A DNA stretch of 64,000 nt, from assembly GCA_021769555.1 (NCBI GenBank), contig JAETSR010000011.1:1-64000 (forward strand), given 5' to 3'. The notes beneath the pieces were generated by a model that was not told where the DNA came from, did no database searches, and saw nothing but the letters and a program-made list of their open reading frames with translations. This document shows positions 46,003 through 54,368 of the stretch, one piece after another. Both the position numbers and the translations under genes were made by a program. The stretch's first letter is position 1. Every line of letters begins with the position of its first letter. The stretch is from Clostridiaceae bacterium (GTDB lineage Bacteria; Bacillota; Clostridia; Oscillospirales; Acutalibacteraceae).

Positions 46003-46908
46003 ATGAAGCATTTACTGAAGCTTTTGGATATGAGCGGCGAGGAGATAATCGAAGTTTTGAACCTTGCCGACCAGCTGAAATACGAGACGAAACACGGCAT
46101 TGAACACCATCATCTCAAGGGAAAGTGCCTCGGGATGATATTTGAAAAATCCTCTACCCGCACGAGAGTATCCTTTGAGGTGGGCATTAACCAGCTGGGC
46201 GGCTACGCTGTGGTGCTGGCCTCCGAGGGCTCACAGATTGGCCGCGGCGAGCCGGTCCAGGACACGGCGAGAGTTCTGTCAAGATATGTTGACGGCATAA
46301 TGATACGCACCTTTGAGCAGCAGGAAGTAGAGGACCTGGCAAAATACGGCAGCGTGCCGGTGATAAACGGCCTTACAGACTTCTGCCACCCCTGCCAGGT
46401 GCTTGCGGACCTTATGACTATAAGAGAGTTTAAGGGCTCTTTTGAAGGCCTGAAGATGTGCTTCATCGGCGACGGAAACAATATGATGAACTCGCTTATT
46501 GTAGGCGGGCTAAAAGTGGGCATGAGCGTCTCCGCCGCCTGTCCCGAGGGCTACCGTCCTCCTCAGGAGATACTGGACTTTGCAAAGGGCTATAGCTCCT
46601 TTGAGCTGACGGACGACCCCATGCAGGCGGTGAAAAACGCGGATGTGGTCATCACCGACGTCTGGACGTCCATGGGCCAGGAGGATGAGCGTCAGAAACG
46701 CGAGGCGGCCTTCAAGGGCTATTGCATTGACAAAAACCTCATGGCAATGGCCAAGCCCGACGCTATGGTCCAGCACTGCCTGCCCGCTCATAGGGGTGAG
46801 GAGATAACTGAGGAGGTTTTTGAGGCAAACGCCCAGTATATCTTTGAGGAGGCCGAAAACCGCCTGCACGCTCAGAAGGCCGTTATGGTTAAAACAATGG
46901 CAAAGTAA
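46003..46908 (+). CDS. argF: Ornithine carbamoyltransferase
   Basis: A 301-residue enzyme that makes citrulline from ornithine and carbamoyl phosphate. The carbamoyl-phosphate loop EKSSTRTR (about residues 46-53), HPCQ and the ornithine/closing-loop HCLPAHRGEEI are all present. It is the last gene of the arginine operon and converges on the YtvI-like gene with only a four-base gap; no terminator is visible between them. Confidence 0.96.
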   Translation: MKHLLKLLDMSGEEIIEVLNLADQLKYETKHGIEHHHLKGKCLGMIFEKSSTRTRVSFEVGINQLGGYAVVLASEGSQIGRGEPVQDTARVLSRYVDGIMIRTFEQQEVEDLAKYGSVPVINGLTDFCHPCQVLADLMTIREFKGSFEGLKMCFIGDGNNMMNSLIVGGLKVGMSVSAACPEGYRPPQEILDFAKGYSSFELTDDPMQAVKNADVVITDVWTSMGQEDERQKREAAFKGYCIDKNLMAMAKPDAMVQHCLPAHRGEEITEEVFEANAQYIFEEAENRLHAQKAVMVKTMAK

Positions 46909-46912
46909 AAAG

Positions 46913-47995
46913 CTATTTATCCCTATCGTCTTCAGGGATGAGAGGCGGGAGCATTTCCGCACGGTGGAGCAGTGAATACAGCATAAAGAATCCGGCAGTA
47001 TATATCAGCACCCACAGGCTTCCGGCTGTCAGCGAGAAGTATACCGCAGCCAGCATGGTCAGTGGGTGCAGCTTTGCGGTTGAGGCCACCAGCTTTGGCT
47101 CCACCACCTGACGCACACAGCCCATTATCATCCAGCCTATGAGCACCCCGGCGGCTCTGCCATAGGAGCCGGTCAGAGCCTGCCAGACAGCCACAGGCCC
47201 CAGGACTATCCCGGGCCCGAGCACAGGCAGCACGTCCGCGAAGCAGGTGATTACAGCCGTTATCAGCGGGTAGGGCACATTCAGAATAGATAGTATGACG
47301 AAAGCCTCACAAAAGCCGATAAAATATATGAATACATAAGAGAGCAGGTACTTTTTTCCGGTGCCGCCGGTTTCTTTTGCCGCAAGCCTGAACTGCTCAA
47401 CGGCCTTTTTGCTTACAAACCTCATGAACCATGCGCGAATTGTATCAAAATCCCTTGCAATAAAAAATGCTGAGAAGCCTGTTACCAGGGCCATAGTCAG
47501 AAGCAGCGGCAGCGACGCCAGCACAGACAGGATACCATTCAGCGCGGACATAGCTATATCAGCGCTGTTTTTCAGAAACTCCATCAGCTGTTCCCTGTTG
47601 CGCTCGAGGAACTGGCCGTCTATCTGCCGCACTGTTTCTCCCAGCCAGTGAAAAAATCTTTTGACCGGCGGGGAAAACTCCGGAAACCCGTCATTTGCAG
47701 CCTTAATAAGGAAACCCGCCAGCTCCCGCACGCCAAGTACCGCTATAAATACCAATACAGCCAGAAGCAGTATCAGCGCCGCGGCTGTGACCAGTCCGGA
47801 GGCGGCAGTGCGGCTGAGGCGCAGCTTTTCCTCCGCCCACCGTATGACCGGCTGAAGAACTGCCGCTATAAAAAGCCCCAGAAGAAAAGGCAGGGAGTAG
47901 AGAAATGCCGCCTTCCAGAGCAGGAAAGCCAAACTGTATGCAGCAAAAAATATCCCCAAGGGGGCAAGCCTTTTGAGCTCCTGAATATGAAACAT
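46913..47995 (-). CDS. AI-2E/YtvI-type sporulation integral membrane protein
   Basis: A 360-residue protein with seven or eight predicted helices of the AI-2E transporter superfamily; its length, the two-helix opening and the DVLPVLGPGIVLGPVAVWQAL and EPKLVAS motifs match the YtvI sporulation group. Its precise function is unknown. The open frame reaches a GTG at 48085, but the ATG at 47995 has a GGAGG site five bases before it and gives the usual length. It is convergent with argF. Confidence 0.82.
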   Translation of the reverse strand: MFHIQELKRLAPLGIFFAAYSLAFLLWKAAFLYSLPFLLGLFIAAVLQPVIRWAEEKLRLSRTAASGLVTAAALILLLAVLVFIAVLGVRELAGFLIKAANDGFPEFSPPVKRFFHWLGETVRQIDGQFLERNREQLMEFLKNSADIAMSALNGILSVLASLPLLLTMALVTGFSAFFIARDFDTIRAWFMRFVSKKAVEQFRLAAKETGGTGKKYLLSYVFIYFIGFCEAFVILSILNVPYPLITAVITCFADVLPVLGPGIVLGPVAVWQALTGSYGRAAGVLIGWMIMGCVRQVVEPKLVASTAKLHPLTMLAAVYFSLTAGSLWVLIYTAGFFMLYSLLHRAEMLPPLIPEDDRDK

Positions 47996-48128
47996 CTGCG
48001 CCTCCAAAACCTGTTCTATTTGGTAATATGGAGGTATTTGCGCGAAATATGCGGCTAAAAAAAGAGATAATCCCGACAGACCCACAGGCCCGCCGGGATA
48101 TGGAAATTTTCTTTTACTGAGCGTATTG

Positions 48129-48383
48129 CTACAGTTTTTCCTCTCCGGTAAGAAGCCACATTACAGAGACGTTCAGTATCCGGGAAAGCGCCAGCAGTTC
48201 CGTGTCGGTGACATACCGAATCTGCCCCTCCAGCTTTGACAGGCCCGAGGCGTTTAAATCCACGCCGCGCACCTGCAGCTGGGCCAGCAGCTCCTTTTGC
48301 TTCATCCCCTGGCTCCTGCGGGCAGCCTCCACCCGCGCGCCAATCAAATTCTTAGTACCCAACGGTTGCCCTCGCAGCCTCAT
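48129..48383 (-). CDS. XRE-family helix-turn-helix regulator
   Basis: An 84-residue protein that is essentially one HTH_3 domain (about residues 14-75: ARVEAARRSQGMKQKELLAQL, then GLSKLEG and LSRILNVSVMWLLTG). Such small regulators are often autorepressors. Its own promoter lies upstream and a palindrome AACTTCAAGTT (48415-48425) overlaps the untranslated leader. Downstream is the YtvI-like gene on the same strand, about 130 bases away. Confidence 0.88.
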   Translation of the reverse strand: MRLRGQPLGTKNLIGARVEAARRSQGMKQKELLAQLQVRGVDLNASGLSKLEGQIRYVTDTELLALSRILNVSVMWLLTGEEKL

Positions 48384-48414
48384 TGATATTCACTCCCCTG
48401 AACGCGTTAGTTTT

Positions 48415-48482
48415 AACTTCAAGTTCTATATAATATATTTTCTTTCATTTCATATTATAATAGCGCATTTGTAAAAAATCAA
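48415..48482 (-). promoter_or_regulatory. Promoter and candidate operator of the XRE gene
   Basis: Minus-strand TTGATT (48482-48477) and TATAAT (48459-48454), 17 bases apart, with the 11-base palindrome AACTTCAAGTT at 48415-48425 about 20-30 bases after the predicted start. Autorepression is inferred. Confidence 0.55.
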
Positions 48483-48600
48483 CCCCTTTCAAGAAATAAA
48501 TTTGTTAATATGCTAAAATGGAAAAATAAGGCTGTACTTTTTTCAAAATCTCTGCTATAATGAACCAAAAAAAGATGAGGAATCAGAGAGGGCGGTTCGA

Positions 48601-50055
48601 TTGAGCAAGAATTTTTCCCAGCGTGAGCTGACTATGCTTACGGATTTTTACGAAATCACCATGGCAAACGGCTATTTCCTTGAGGGGTTCAGAGATACAA
48701 TTTGCTATTTTGATATGTTCTTCCGCAAGCTCCCGGATAACGGCGGCTTTGCTGTTATGGCCGGCGTTGAGCAGCTGGTGGATTACCTGAAGGGGCTGCA
48801 CTTTTCGCCTGAGGACATCGCCTATCTTTCAGGGCGCAATATGTTCAGCGAAGAGTTTCTGGACTATCTGAGGAATTTCAAATTTTCATGCGACGTGTGG
48901 GCTATCCCGGAGGGTACGCCGATTTTCCCCGGCGAGCCTATTGTCACTGTTCGCGGCCCGGTCATACAGGCCCAGTTTATCGAGACAATGGTTTTGCTCT
49001 GCATAAACCACCAGAGCCTCATTGCCACCAAAGCCAACCGCATAGTCCGGGCGGCCCAGGGCAGGGCCGTGATGGAGTTCGGTTCCCGGCGGGCACAGGG
49101 CTTTGACGGAGCTGTGCACGGTGCCAGGGCAGCTTATATCGGCGGCTGTGCGGGCACGGCCTGCACCATCAGCGACCAGCTTTTCGGAGTTCCCGCCCTT
49201 GGCACCATGGCCCACAGCTGGGTGCAGCTGTTTGATACGGAGTATGAGGCCTTCAAGGCTTACGCCAAGGCCTATCCAAATAACTGTGTGCTGCTGGTTG
49301 ACACCTATAATGTGCTCAAGTCCGGCGTGCCCAACGCGATTAAAGTTTTCAATGAGGTGCTCGTGCCAAACGGCTACCGCCCGGCGGGCATACGCATAGA
49401 CAGCGGCGACATCACCTATCTCTCCCGCAAGGCCCGCAAGCTCTTGGACGACGCCGGGTTTGAGGACTGCCAGATATGCGCCTCAAACTCCCTGGACGAG
49501 TATATCATCCGCGACATGCTCATTCAGGGCGCAAAAGTGGACTCCTTCGGCGTGGGCGAGAGACTGATTACGTCTTCATCAGAGCCGGTGTTCGGCGGTG
49601 TGTACAAGCTGGTGGGTGTTGAGAACCCCGACGGCACTGTCAAGCCCAAGATTAAGATAAGCGAAAACGTGGTGAAAATAACGACCCCCTGCTTCAAGAA
49701 CGTGTGGCGGCTCTTTGACAAGGAGACGGATAAGGCCATCGCGGACGTTGTGACTATGCACGATGAAGTTATAGACGAGGAGAAGCCCTATGTGCTCTTC
49801 GACCCAAACCACACCTGGAAGCGCAAGACAGTGGAAAACTTCCATGCAGTGCCGCTGCTGACCCAGATATTCAAGGACGGAGAGTGCGTCTATACGCCCA
49901 GGGCGCTTAATGCAATAAAGGCCTATTGCGCGGCCCAGGTTGATACCCTCTGGGAAGAGGTCACCCGCTTTGAGAACCCGCACAGCTATTATGTAGACCT
50001 GTCCCAGAAGCTTTGGGATGAGAAAAACCGTATGCTCTCCGAAAAAAACTATTGA
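48601..50055 (+). CDS. pncB: Nicotinate phosphoribosyltransferase
   Basis: A 484-residue enzyme that makes nicotinate mononucleotide for NAD salvage. It contains LTDFYEITMANGYF at the N-terminus, the FGSRRAQGFDGAVHGARAAYIGGCAGT block and the phosphate-binding IRIDSGDITYLS region of the long NAPRTase group. The start is a TTG at 48601 with a weak GAGGGCGG site. A TATAAT (48556-48561) with a poor -35 is about 40 bases upstream. Its stop touches the rnpB promoter. Confidence 0.94.
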   Translation: MSKNFSQRELTMLTDFYEITMANGYFLEGFRDTICYFDMFFRKLPDNGGFAVMAGVEQLVDYLKGLHFSPEDIAYLSGRNMFSEEFLDYLRNFKFSCDVWAIPEGTPIFPGEPIVTVRGPVIQAQFIETMVLLCINHQSLIATKANRIVRAAQGRAVMEFGSRRAQGFDGAVHGARAAYIGGCAGTACTISDQLFGVPALGTMAHSWVQLFDTEYEAFKAYAKAYPNNCVLLVDTYNVLKSGVPNAIKVFNEVLVPNGYRPAGIRIDSGDITYLSRKARKLLDDAGFEDCQICASNSLDEYIIRDMLIQGAKVDSFGVGERLITSSSEPVFGGVYKLVGVENPDGTVKPKIKISENVVKITTPCFKNVWRLFDKETDKAIADVVTMHDEVIDEEKPYVLFDPNHTWKRKTVENFHAVPLLTQIFKDGECVYTPRALNAIKAYCAAQVDTLWEEVTRFENPHSYYVDLSQKLWDEKNRMLSEKNY

Positions 50056-50080
50056 CATAGGGAGCGGTTTACTCTAAAAT
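50052..50080 (+). promoter_or_regulatory. Promoter of rnpB
   Basis: A perfect TTGACA (50052-50057) and TAAAAT (50075-50080), 17 bases apart. The -35 box overlaps the pncB stop codon, and transcription should begin near 50087, the predicted 5' end of the RNA. Confidence 0.75.
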
Positions 50081-50086
50081 AGTACC

Positions 50087-50456
50087 GTGAGCAAGCCGGG
50101 CAGTTGCGGGCGCGAGGCGAAAGCGCGCGTCTGAGGAAAGTCCGAGCTTCATAGGGCAAGGATAACGGCTAACCGCCGCCGGGGGCGACCCCAGGGAAAG
50201 TGCAACAGAGATATACCGCCAATGACCCGCGTAAGCGGAGCTTTTGGTAAGGATGGAAAGGCGAGGTAAGAGCTCACCGGCGCGGGGGGAACCCCGCGGC
50301 CCTGTAAACCCTATCCGAAGCAACACCGTGGAGGAGCATCCCTTTAGTGGGAGAGCGCGGCCCGTGCGCTCCGTGGAGGTGGCGTGAGCCTGCCGGCAAC
50401 AGCAGGCCAAGATAGATGACTGCTCAAGACAGAACTCGGCTTACAGACTTGGTCAC
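50087..50456 (+). ncRNA. rnpB: RNase P RNA (bacterial class A)
   Basis: The catalytic RNA that trims the 5' leader of tRNA precursors. Universal segments are visible: GAGGAAAGTCCGAGCTTC (about 50132), ACAGAGATATACCGCC, the GGTAAGGATGGAAAGGCGAGGTAAGAG region given by its ends at 50248-50274, and AGAACTCGGCTTACAG near the 3' end. The termini pair as helix P1 (GTGAGCAAG with CTTGGTCAC). The GCTTTTGG-type loops and the length near 370 fit class A. It has its own promoter and terminator. Confidence 0.96.
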
Positions 50457-50459
50457 ATT

Positions 50460-50498
50460 AAAATGAGGAGCGCGCCATGCGCTCCTCATTTTGCGCTC
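50460..50498. terminator. Bidirectional terminator between rnpB and proC
   Basis: Perfect 14-bp stem AAAATGAGGAGCGC / GCGCTCCTCATTTT (50460-50473 with 50479-50492) around a five-base loop, followed by GCGCTCTTTT on the plus strand; the A-rich start gives T residues on the minus strand. It serves rnpB and probably the convergent proC. Confidence 0.88.
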
Positions 50499-50500
50499 TT

Positions 50501-51319
50501 TTACATGGACAGATTTTTTTCGTAAGCAGCTATGACGGCCTCCGTTACAGCGCTCCTAAACCCCAGGCTCTCCAGCTTTCTCACGCCCTGGATGGTGACC
50601 CCGCCCGGGGAGCACACCTCGTCCTTCAACTGTCCGGGATGTCTGCCGCTTTCCAGCACCAGCTTCGCCGAGCCAGCTGTCATCTGGGCCGCAAGCTCTA
50701 CGGCCTGTGCTCTGGGCAGCCCGCAGGCCACGCCTCCATCGGCCAGGGCCTCTATGAACATATCGACGAACGCCGGCCCGCAGCCTGCCAGCACGCCGGC
50801 TATATCCATCAGTTTTTCCTGCATGGGGGACAGCCTCCCGGAGGCCTCCAGCGCGTCTGTAAATACAGCCTCTTCATCTGCTTCTACTTCCGGACTGCAA
50901 AGATATAGGCTCATGCCCTCGCCAATGCCGGCGGGAGTGTTGGGCTTGAGCTGTATCACCGGGTACTTCGCGCCGGCCATGGCCTGTATCTTCTCAATAT
51001 CAAGCCCGGCGGCGATGTTTACCAGAATGAAACGGTCCTTACGGGTGCGGAGGGTAGGGGAGAGGTCCTCCAACAGCCCGGCCATACCCTGGGGCTTAAC
51101 TCCCAGAAAAATGTATTTTGCTTTTTTGGCAACAGCATGATTGTCCGTCTCGGCGGCACACCCCAGCTCTGAGGCAAGCGCCGCCGCCTTAGCGTGCGTG
51201 CGGTTGGACAAAAGTACTTTCTCACCCGGCACTTTACGGCGGACAGCTCTTGCCAGAGCGCCGCCCATATTGCCGGTGCCGATAAACCCGAACACCGGCC
51301 AATCCCTTTGACTTGACAT
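50501..51319 (-). CDS. proC: Pyrroline-5-carboxylate reductase
   Basis: A 272-residue NAD(P)H-dependent enzyme for the last step of proline synthesis. The Rossmann motif GFIGTGNMGGAL opens the protein, followed by VKPQGM and the late dimerisation domain with VLAGCGPAFVDMFIEALADGGV and a DEVCSPGGVTIQG signature. It follows proA by 15 bases, giving the gene order proB-proA-proC on the minus strand. Confidence 0.96.
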   Translation of the reverse strand: MSSQRDWPVFGFIGTGNMGGALARAVRRKVPGEKVLLSNRTHAKAAALASELGCAAETDNHAVAKKAKYIFLGVKPQGMAGLLEDLSPTLRTRKDRFILVNIAAGLDIEKIQAMAGAKYPVIQLKPNTPAGIGEGMSLYLCSPEVEADEEAVFTDALEASGRLSPMQEKLMDIAGVLAGCGPAFVDMFIEALADGGVACGLPRAQAVELAAQMTAGSAKLVLESGRHPGQLKDEVCSPGGVTIQGVRKLESLGFRSAVTEAVIAAYEKNLSM

Positions 51320-51334
51320 GATTTTTCTCCTTTC

Positions 51335-52576
51335 CTACCGAACCTGCCCCTGACCGTATATCACATACTTGCAGCTTGTGAGCTCCTCCAATCCCATAGG
51401 GCCGCGGGCGTGCATCTTCTGTGTGGATATGCCTATCTCCGCGCCGAGCCCGAACTCCCCGCCGTCGGTGAACCTGGTAGACGCATTTACATAAACTGCC
51501 GCGGCATCAACAGCGTCGAGAAAATGCTGTGCCGTAAAGTAATTTTTTGTCACAATGCTCTCTGAGTGCCCGGTAGAATGAGCGTTTATAAAGTCAATAG
51601 CCTCTTGTGCGCTGCCCACAGTCTTTACCGCGAGAGTATAGTCACCATATTCAGCGTCCCAGTCCCCTTCATCTGCCGGGACGCCCCTGCTGCCAAGGAG
51701 GGCAAGAGCCTCGCTGTCACAGCGGAGTTCAACATTGTGCTTATCCAGCAGAGGCACAGCCTTACTCAAAAATTCCTCTGCAATCTCCCTATGGATAATA
51801 ACGCACTCGGCCGCGTTGCACACAGAGGGCCGGGAGCATTTTGCGTTTTCAAGGATGGCAGCGCCCATATCAAGGTCGGCCTCACTGTCAATATATATGT
51901 GGCAGACACCCTCGCCGGTGCGTATCACGGGCACTCTGGCATTTTTGGCTACAGTCCGGATGAGTCCCGGGCCGCCCCTGGGTATAAGCACATCAATATA
52001 TTTGTCCAGGCACATCAGCTCATTTACAGTTTCCCTGTCAGTATCCTGCACTAAAGAGATACAGTCCTCAGGAAGCCCGGCGCTTGCAATGGCTTTCCTC
52101 ATTATCTCAACTGCCGCGCGGTTTGAATGTATGGCCTCGCTGCCGCCCCTAAGAACACACGCGTTTCCCGACTTCAGGCACAGCGCGGCAGCGTCAACGG
52201 TCACGTTTGGCCTGGCTTCATATATTATGGCCACTACGCCTAAGGGCACTCTCCTTCTGGCTATAATAAGCCCGTTTGGCCGGGTCTCCATGCGGTCTGC
52301 CCTGCCGGTGGGGTCGGGGAGAGCGGCAACCTGCCTGAGGCTGTCGATAACTCCGGCAATGCGCTCAGGCGTAAGCGTCAGCCGGTCCAGCAGAGCCGGG
52401 CTCATTCCGTTTTCCCTTGCCGCAGTCAAATCCTCTTCATTTGCCCTCAGCCAGCGCTCTTTGTGTTCAGCCAGCGCCCTGGCAATAGCCTCAAGCGCCG
52501 CATTTTTCACTGAGGCGCCCGCCAGCACATAAGAAGCGCGCTTAGCCGCGGCGCACTGAGTTTCAAGCTTAGTCAT
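51335..52576 (-). CDS. proA: Gamma-glutamyl phosphate reductase
   Basis: A 413-residue NADPH-dependent enzyme that turns glutamyl-5-phosphate into the semialdehyde. It contains PLGVVAIIYEARPNVTVDAAALCLKSGNA, the catalytic cysteine in CSRPSVCNAAEC and the TGHSESIVT region. The start at 52576 is chosen because AAAGGTGAC precedes it and the frame's longer version would run deep into proB; the two genes overlap by eight bases. Confidence 0.97.
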   Translation of the reverse strand: MTKLETQCAAAKRASYVLAGASVKNAALEAIARALAEHKERWLRANEEDLTAARENGMSPALLDRLTLTPERIAGVIDSLRQVAALPDPTGRADRMETRPNGLIIARRRVPLGVVAIIYEARPNVTVDAAALCLKSGNACVLRGGSEAIHSNRAAVEIMRKAIASAGLPEDCISLVQDTDRETVNELMCLDKYIDVLIPRGGPGLIRTVAKNARVPVIRTGEGVCHIYIDSEADLDMGAAILENAKCSRPSVCNAAECVIIHREIAEEFLSKAVPLLDKHNVELRCDSEALALLGSRGVPADEGDWDAEYGDYTLAVKTVGSAQEAIDFINAHSTGHSESIVTKNYFTAQHFLDAVDAAAVYVNASTRFTDGGEFGLGAEIGISTQKMHARGPMGLEELTSCKYVIYGQGQVR

Positions 52577-53384
52577 TGCTGTCACCTTTCTTTCTGTATG
52601 CAATAAATCTCGTGCCGATATCCTCGCCTTCAACTATACCGTATAAAGCCTCGGGCCGCCCGCCGTTTGCAATCACCATATCACACCCGGATTCCATTGC
52701 TGTCTTGGCCGCAGAGAGCTTTGTAGCCATGCCGCCGGTTCCCTGCCAAGTCCCGGCGCCGCCGGCCATGTCGAGTATATCCGGAGTCAGCTCAGTGACC
52801 CTGTGAAGAAGCTCAGCCTGGGGATTTGTACGCGGGTCGGCACTGTACAGGCCGTCGATATCGCTGAGCAGCACAAGGAGGCCTGCGCCGCAAAGAGCCG
52901 CCACTATGGCCGAAAGAGTGTCGTTATCCCCCAGCACCTTGTGCCGCCCGGTCTCGATTTCGGCCGAGGATACAGAGTCGTTTTCGTTCACTACAGGGAT
53001 AACTCCCAGCTCCAGCAGGGCGGAGAAGGTCCGCCGAAGGTGCTCGGCCCGGGAAGGGTCCTCCACGTCCTCGCCGGTGAGGAGTATCTGGGCCATTGTA
53101 CGGTTATACTCAGAGAAAAGCTTGTCATATATGTGCATCATCCTGCACTGTCCCACCGCCGCGGCGGCCTGCTTCATTCGCAGGGATGAAGGCCTCTCCG
53201 GAAGTCCAATGCGGGCCACTCCCACCGCAATGGCTCCGGAGGTCACGAGTATCACCTCGTGCCCCGCCCCGGAGAGGTCGCTGAGTACACGCACCAGCCG
53301 CTCCATGCTCCGAAGGTCCAGGCTTCCGGAGGCGTGGGTCAGGGTAGAGGTGCCGACCTTTACCACTATCCGCTTTGCTTTCAT
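52569..53384 (-). CDS. proB: Glutamate 5-kinase
   Basis: A 271-residue amino-acid kinase that starts proline synthesis. The RIVVKVGTSTLT, VTSGAIAVG, NENDSV and GTGGMATKLSAAKTA motifs are complete. There is no C-terminal PUA domain, so this is the short form. The frame extends to a TTG at 53399, but the ATG at 53384 with GGGGAA ahead is preferred. I found no T-box motif (AGGGTGG-type) in its leader. Confidence 0.95.
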   Translation of the reverse strand: MKAKRIVVKVGTSTLTHASGSLDLRSMERLVRVLSDLSGAGHEVILVTSGAIAVGVARIGLPERPSSLRMKQAAAAVGQCRMMHIYDKLFSEYNRTMAQILLTGEDVEDPSRAEHLRRTFSALLELGVIPVVNENDSVSSAEIETGRHKVLGDNDTLSAIVAALCGAGLLVLLSDIDGLYSADPRTNPQAELLHRVTELTPDILDMAGGAGTWQGTGGMATKLSAAKTAMESGCDMVIANGGRPEALYGIVEGEDIGTRFIAYRKKGDSND

Positions 53385-53465
53385 ATGTCCATTCCCCAAT
53401 CATTTCAAAGTGCTAGCATAGTAAAGTATAGCAGATTTCATTTGAAAATGGAACAAATATATGCA

Positions 53466-53567
53466 AAATAAAACAGCCAAGCATATGAATCTTGGCTGCG
53501 ATTTTTTAGTCTATATATACAAGATAAGTACTGTCAAAAAGTATGCTTTTTGACAGCTCTTATCTTC
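53466..53567 (-). ncRNA. Candidate small RNA or attenuated leader upstream of proB
   Basis: From a good minus-strand promoter, the transcript would start near 53567 and fold at once into a long hairpin: AAGATAAG / CTTATCTT outer arms (53521-53528 with 53559-53566) and GTCAAAAA / TTTTTGAC inner arms (53533-53540 with 53547-53554). About 23 bases beyond that hairpin it meets a terminator at 53498-53474. Either this is a free RNA of about 100 bases or it is a leader that controls read-through into proB, 80 bases downstream. No known RNA family is recognised. Confidence 0.5.
53474..53498 (-). terminator. Terminator of the short unit upstream of proB
   Basis: CAGCCAAG / CTTGGCTG stem (53474-53481 with 53491-53498). 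On the minus strand it is followed by TTTTATTTTG; on the plus strand by CGATTTTTTAG, so it could act both ways. Confidence 0.7.
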
Positions 53568-53679
53568 TTGGACATTATAACACAAATCTTCGCATATTTC
53601 AAGGCTGCTTTATGATTTTCGTGCAAATTTTTCCTCTGTAATCCCCCAATTTCCTCTATATCAAAAAGCATACTTTTTG
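53535..53679. repeat. Pair of inverted 18-base hairpin motifs
   Basis: CAAAAAGTATGCTTTTTG at 53535-53552 and its exact reverse complement at 53662-53679. Each is itself a hairpin with a six-base loop. The minus-strand unit and the plus-strand methyltransferase leader therefore both carry the same RNA motif. Confidence 0.85.
53574..53602 (-). promoter_or_regulatory. Promoter of the short unit upstream of proB
   Basis: Minus-strand TTGAAA (53602-53597) and TATAAT (53579-53574) with 17-base spacing. Confidence 0.7.
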
Positions 53680-53705
53680 TAAATTGATTGAAGAGGAAGA
53701 CGCAG

Positions 53706-54329
53706 ATGAGTAATTATTCCATATTTGTAAGGGCAAAACGGTGGTCCAAATTTCTGGTGAATTATGTGAGCGAGAAGGCCCGCGGTCTGGATTTCAGCAT
53801 GGTATATGTGGGCGACATCCAGCGGAACGTGGAGGAGTTTCACGGTTACAGCATGACAGACGCCGGGGACATGAGGCGTATGCTTAAAGCGGTGCCGGTA
53901 AACCCCGGCCGGTCCGCGTTCATTGATATCGGCTGTGGGAAGGGCATGTGCATGAAATGCGCCATTGAAAGCGGCTATAGGAAGGTGGCCGGCCTAGACC
54001 TGGACGGGCACCTTTTGGACATTGCCCGCAGCAACATGAAAAAGCTGGGGATGGACGCGGAGTGTATACTTGCCAATGCCCTGGAGTTCGACAGGTATAG
54101 TGAGTTTGACGTGTTCTACTTCTATAACCCTTTCGGCCGCAGCGTTTTCGAGCAGGTCTTGGATAAAATCAAGGCAAGCCAAAGCGAGCGCATGAGGGAT
54201 ATTTGGATTGCCTATTACCACCCGGTTTTCGCGGATGTATTTGAAAATGCCGGGTTTATTCTGAAAGACGAACTGCATGATAGAACACGCGACACCACTA
54301 CCCGTTTCTACTGCTATCCAAAGCGCTGA
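53706..54329 (+). CDS. Class I SAM-dependent methyltransferase
   Basis: A 207-residue protein with the methyltransferase motif I FIDIGCGKGMCMKCAIE (about residues 77-93), an acidic GLDLDGHLLDIA motif and an FYFYNPF motif IV-like strand. It would methylate an unknown substrate. A TTG at 53688 opens the frame, but the ATG at 53706 follows an AGAGGA site. Its leader contains one copy of the 18-base hairpin motif. A terminator follows. Confidence 0.82.
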   Translation: MSNYSIFVRAKRWSKFLVNYVSEKARGLDFSMVYVGDIQRNVEEFHGYSMTDAGDMRRMLKAVPVNPGRSAFIDIGCGKGMCMKCAIESGYRKVAGLDLDGHLLDIARSNMKKLGMDAECILANALEFDRYSEFDVFYFYNPFGRSVFEQVLDKIKASQSERMRDIWIAYYHPVFADVFENAGFILKDELHDRTRDTTTRFYCYPKR

Positions 54330-54336
54330 AAACGGT

Positions 54337-54366
54337 GCGGGAGGGTCATACGCCCTCCCGCTTTTT
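54337..54366. terminator. Terminator between the methyltransferase gene and hydF
   Basis: GCGGGAGGG / CCCTCCCGC stem (54337-54345 with 54353-54361) and five T residues. It ends the plus-strand gene and lies at the convergent end of hydF. Confidence 0.88.
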
Positions 54367-54368
54367 GT

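Larger units (their letters stand above)
53385..53705. other. 321-base gene-free region between proB and a methyltransferase
   Basis: No plausible protein gene is present. The region holds a minus-strand promoter, a small transcription unit with two hairpins, and two inverted copies of an 18-base hairpin motif, described separately. Confidence 0.8.

Noticed and set aside
50069-50410. Minus-strand 113-residue frame across rnpB
   Set aside because: It is antisense to a clearly recognisable RNase P RNA.
53385-53580. Proline T-box riboswitch ahead of proB
   Set aside because: The conserved T-box sequence and specifier-loop arrangement are not visible.
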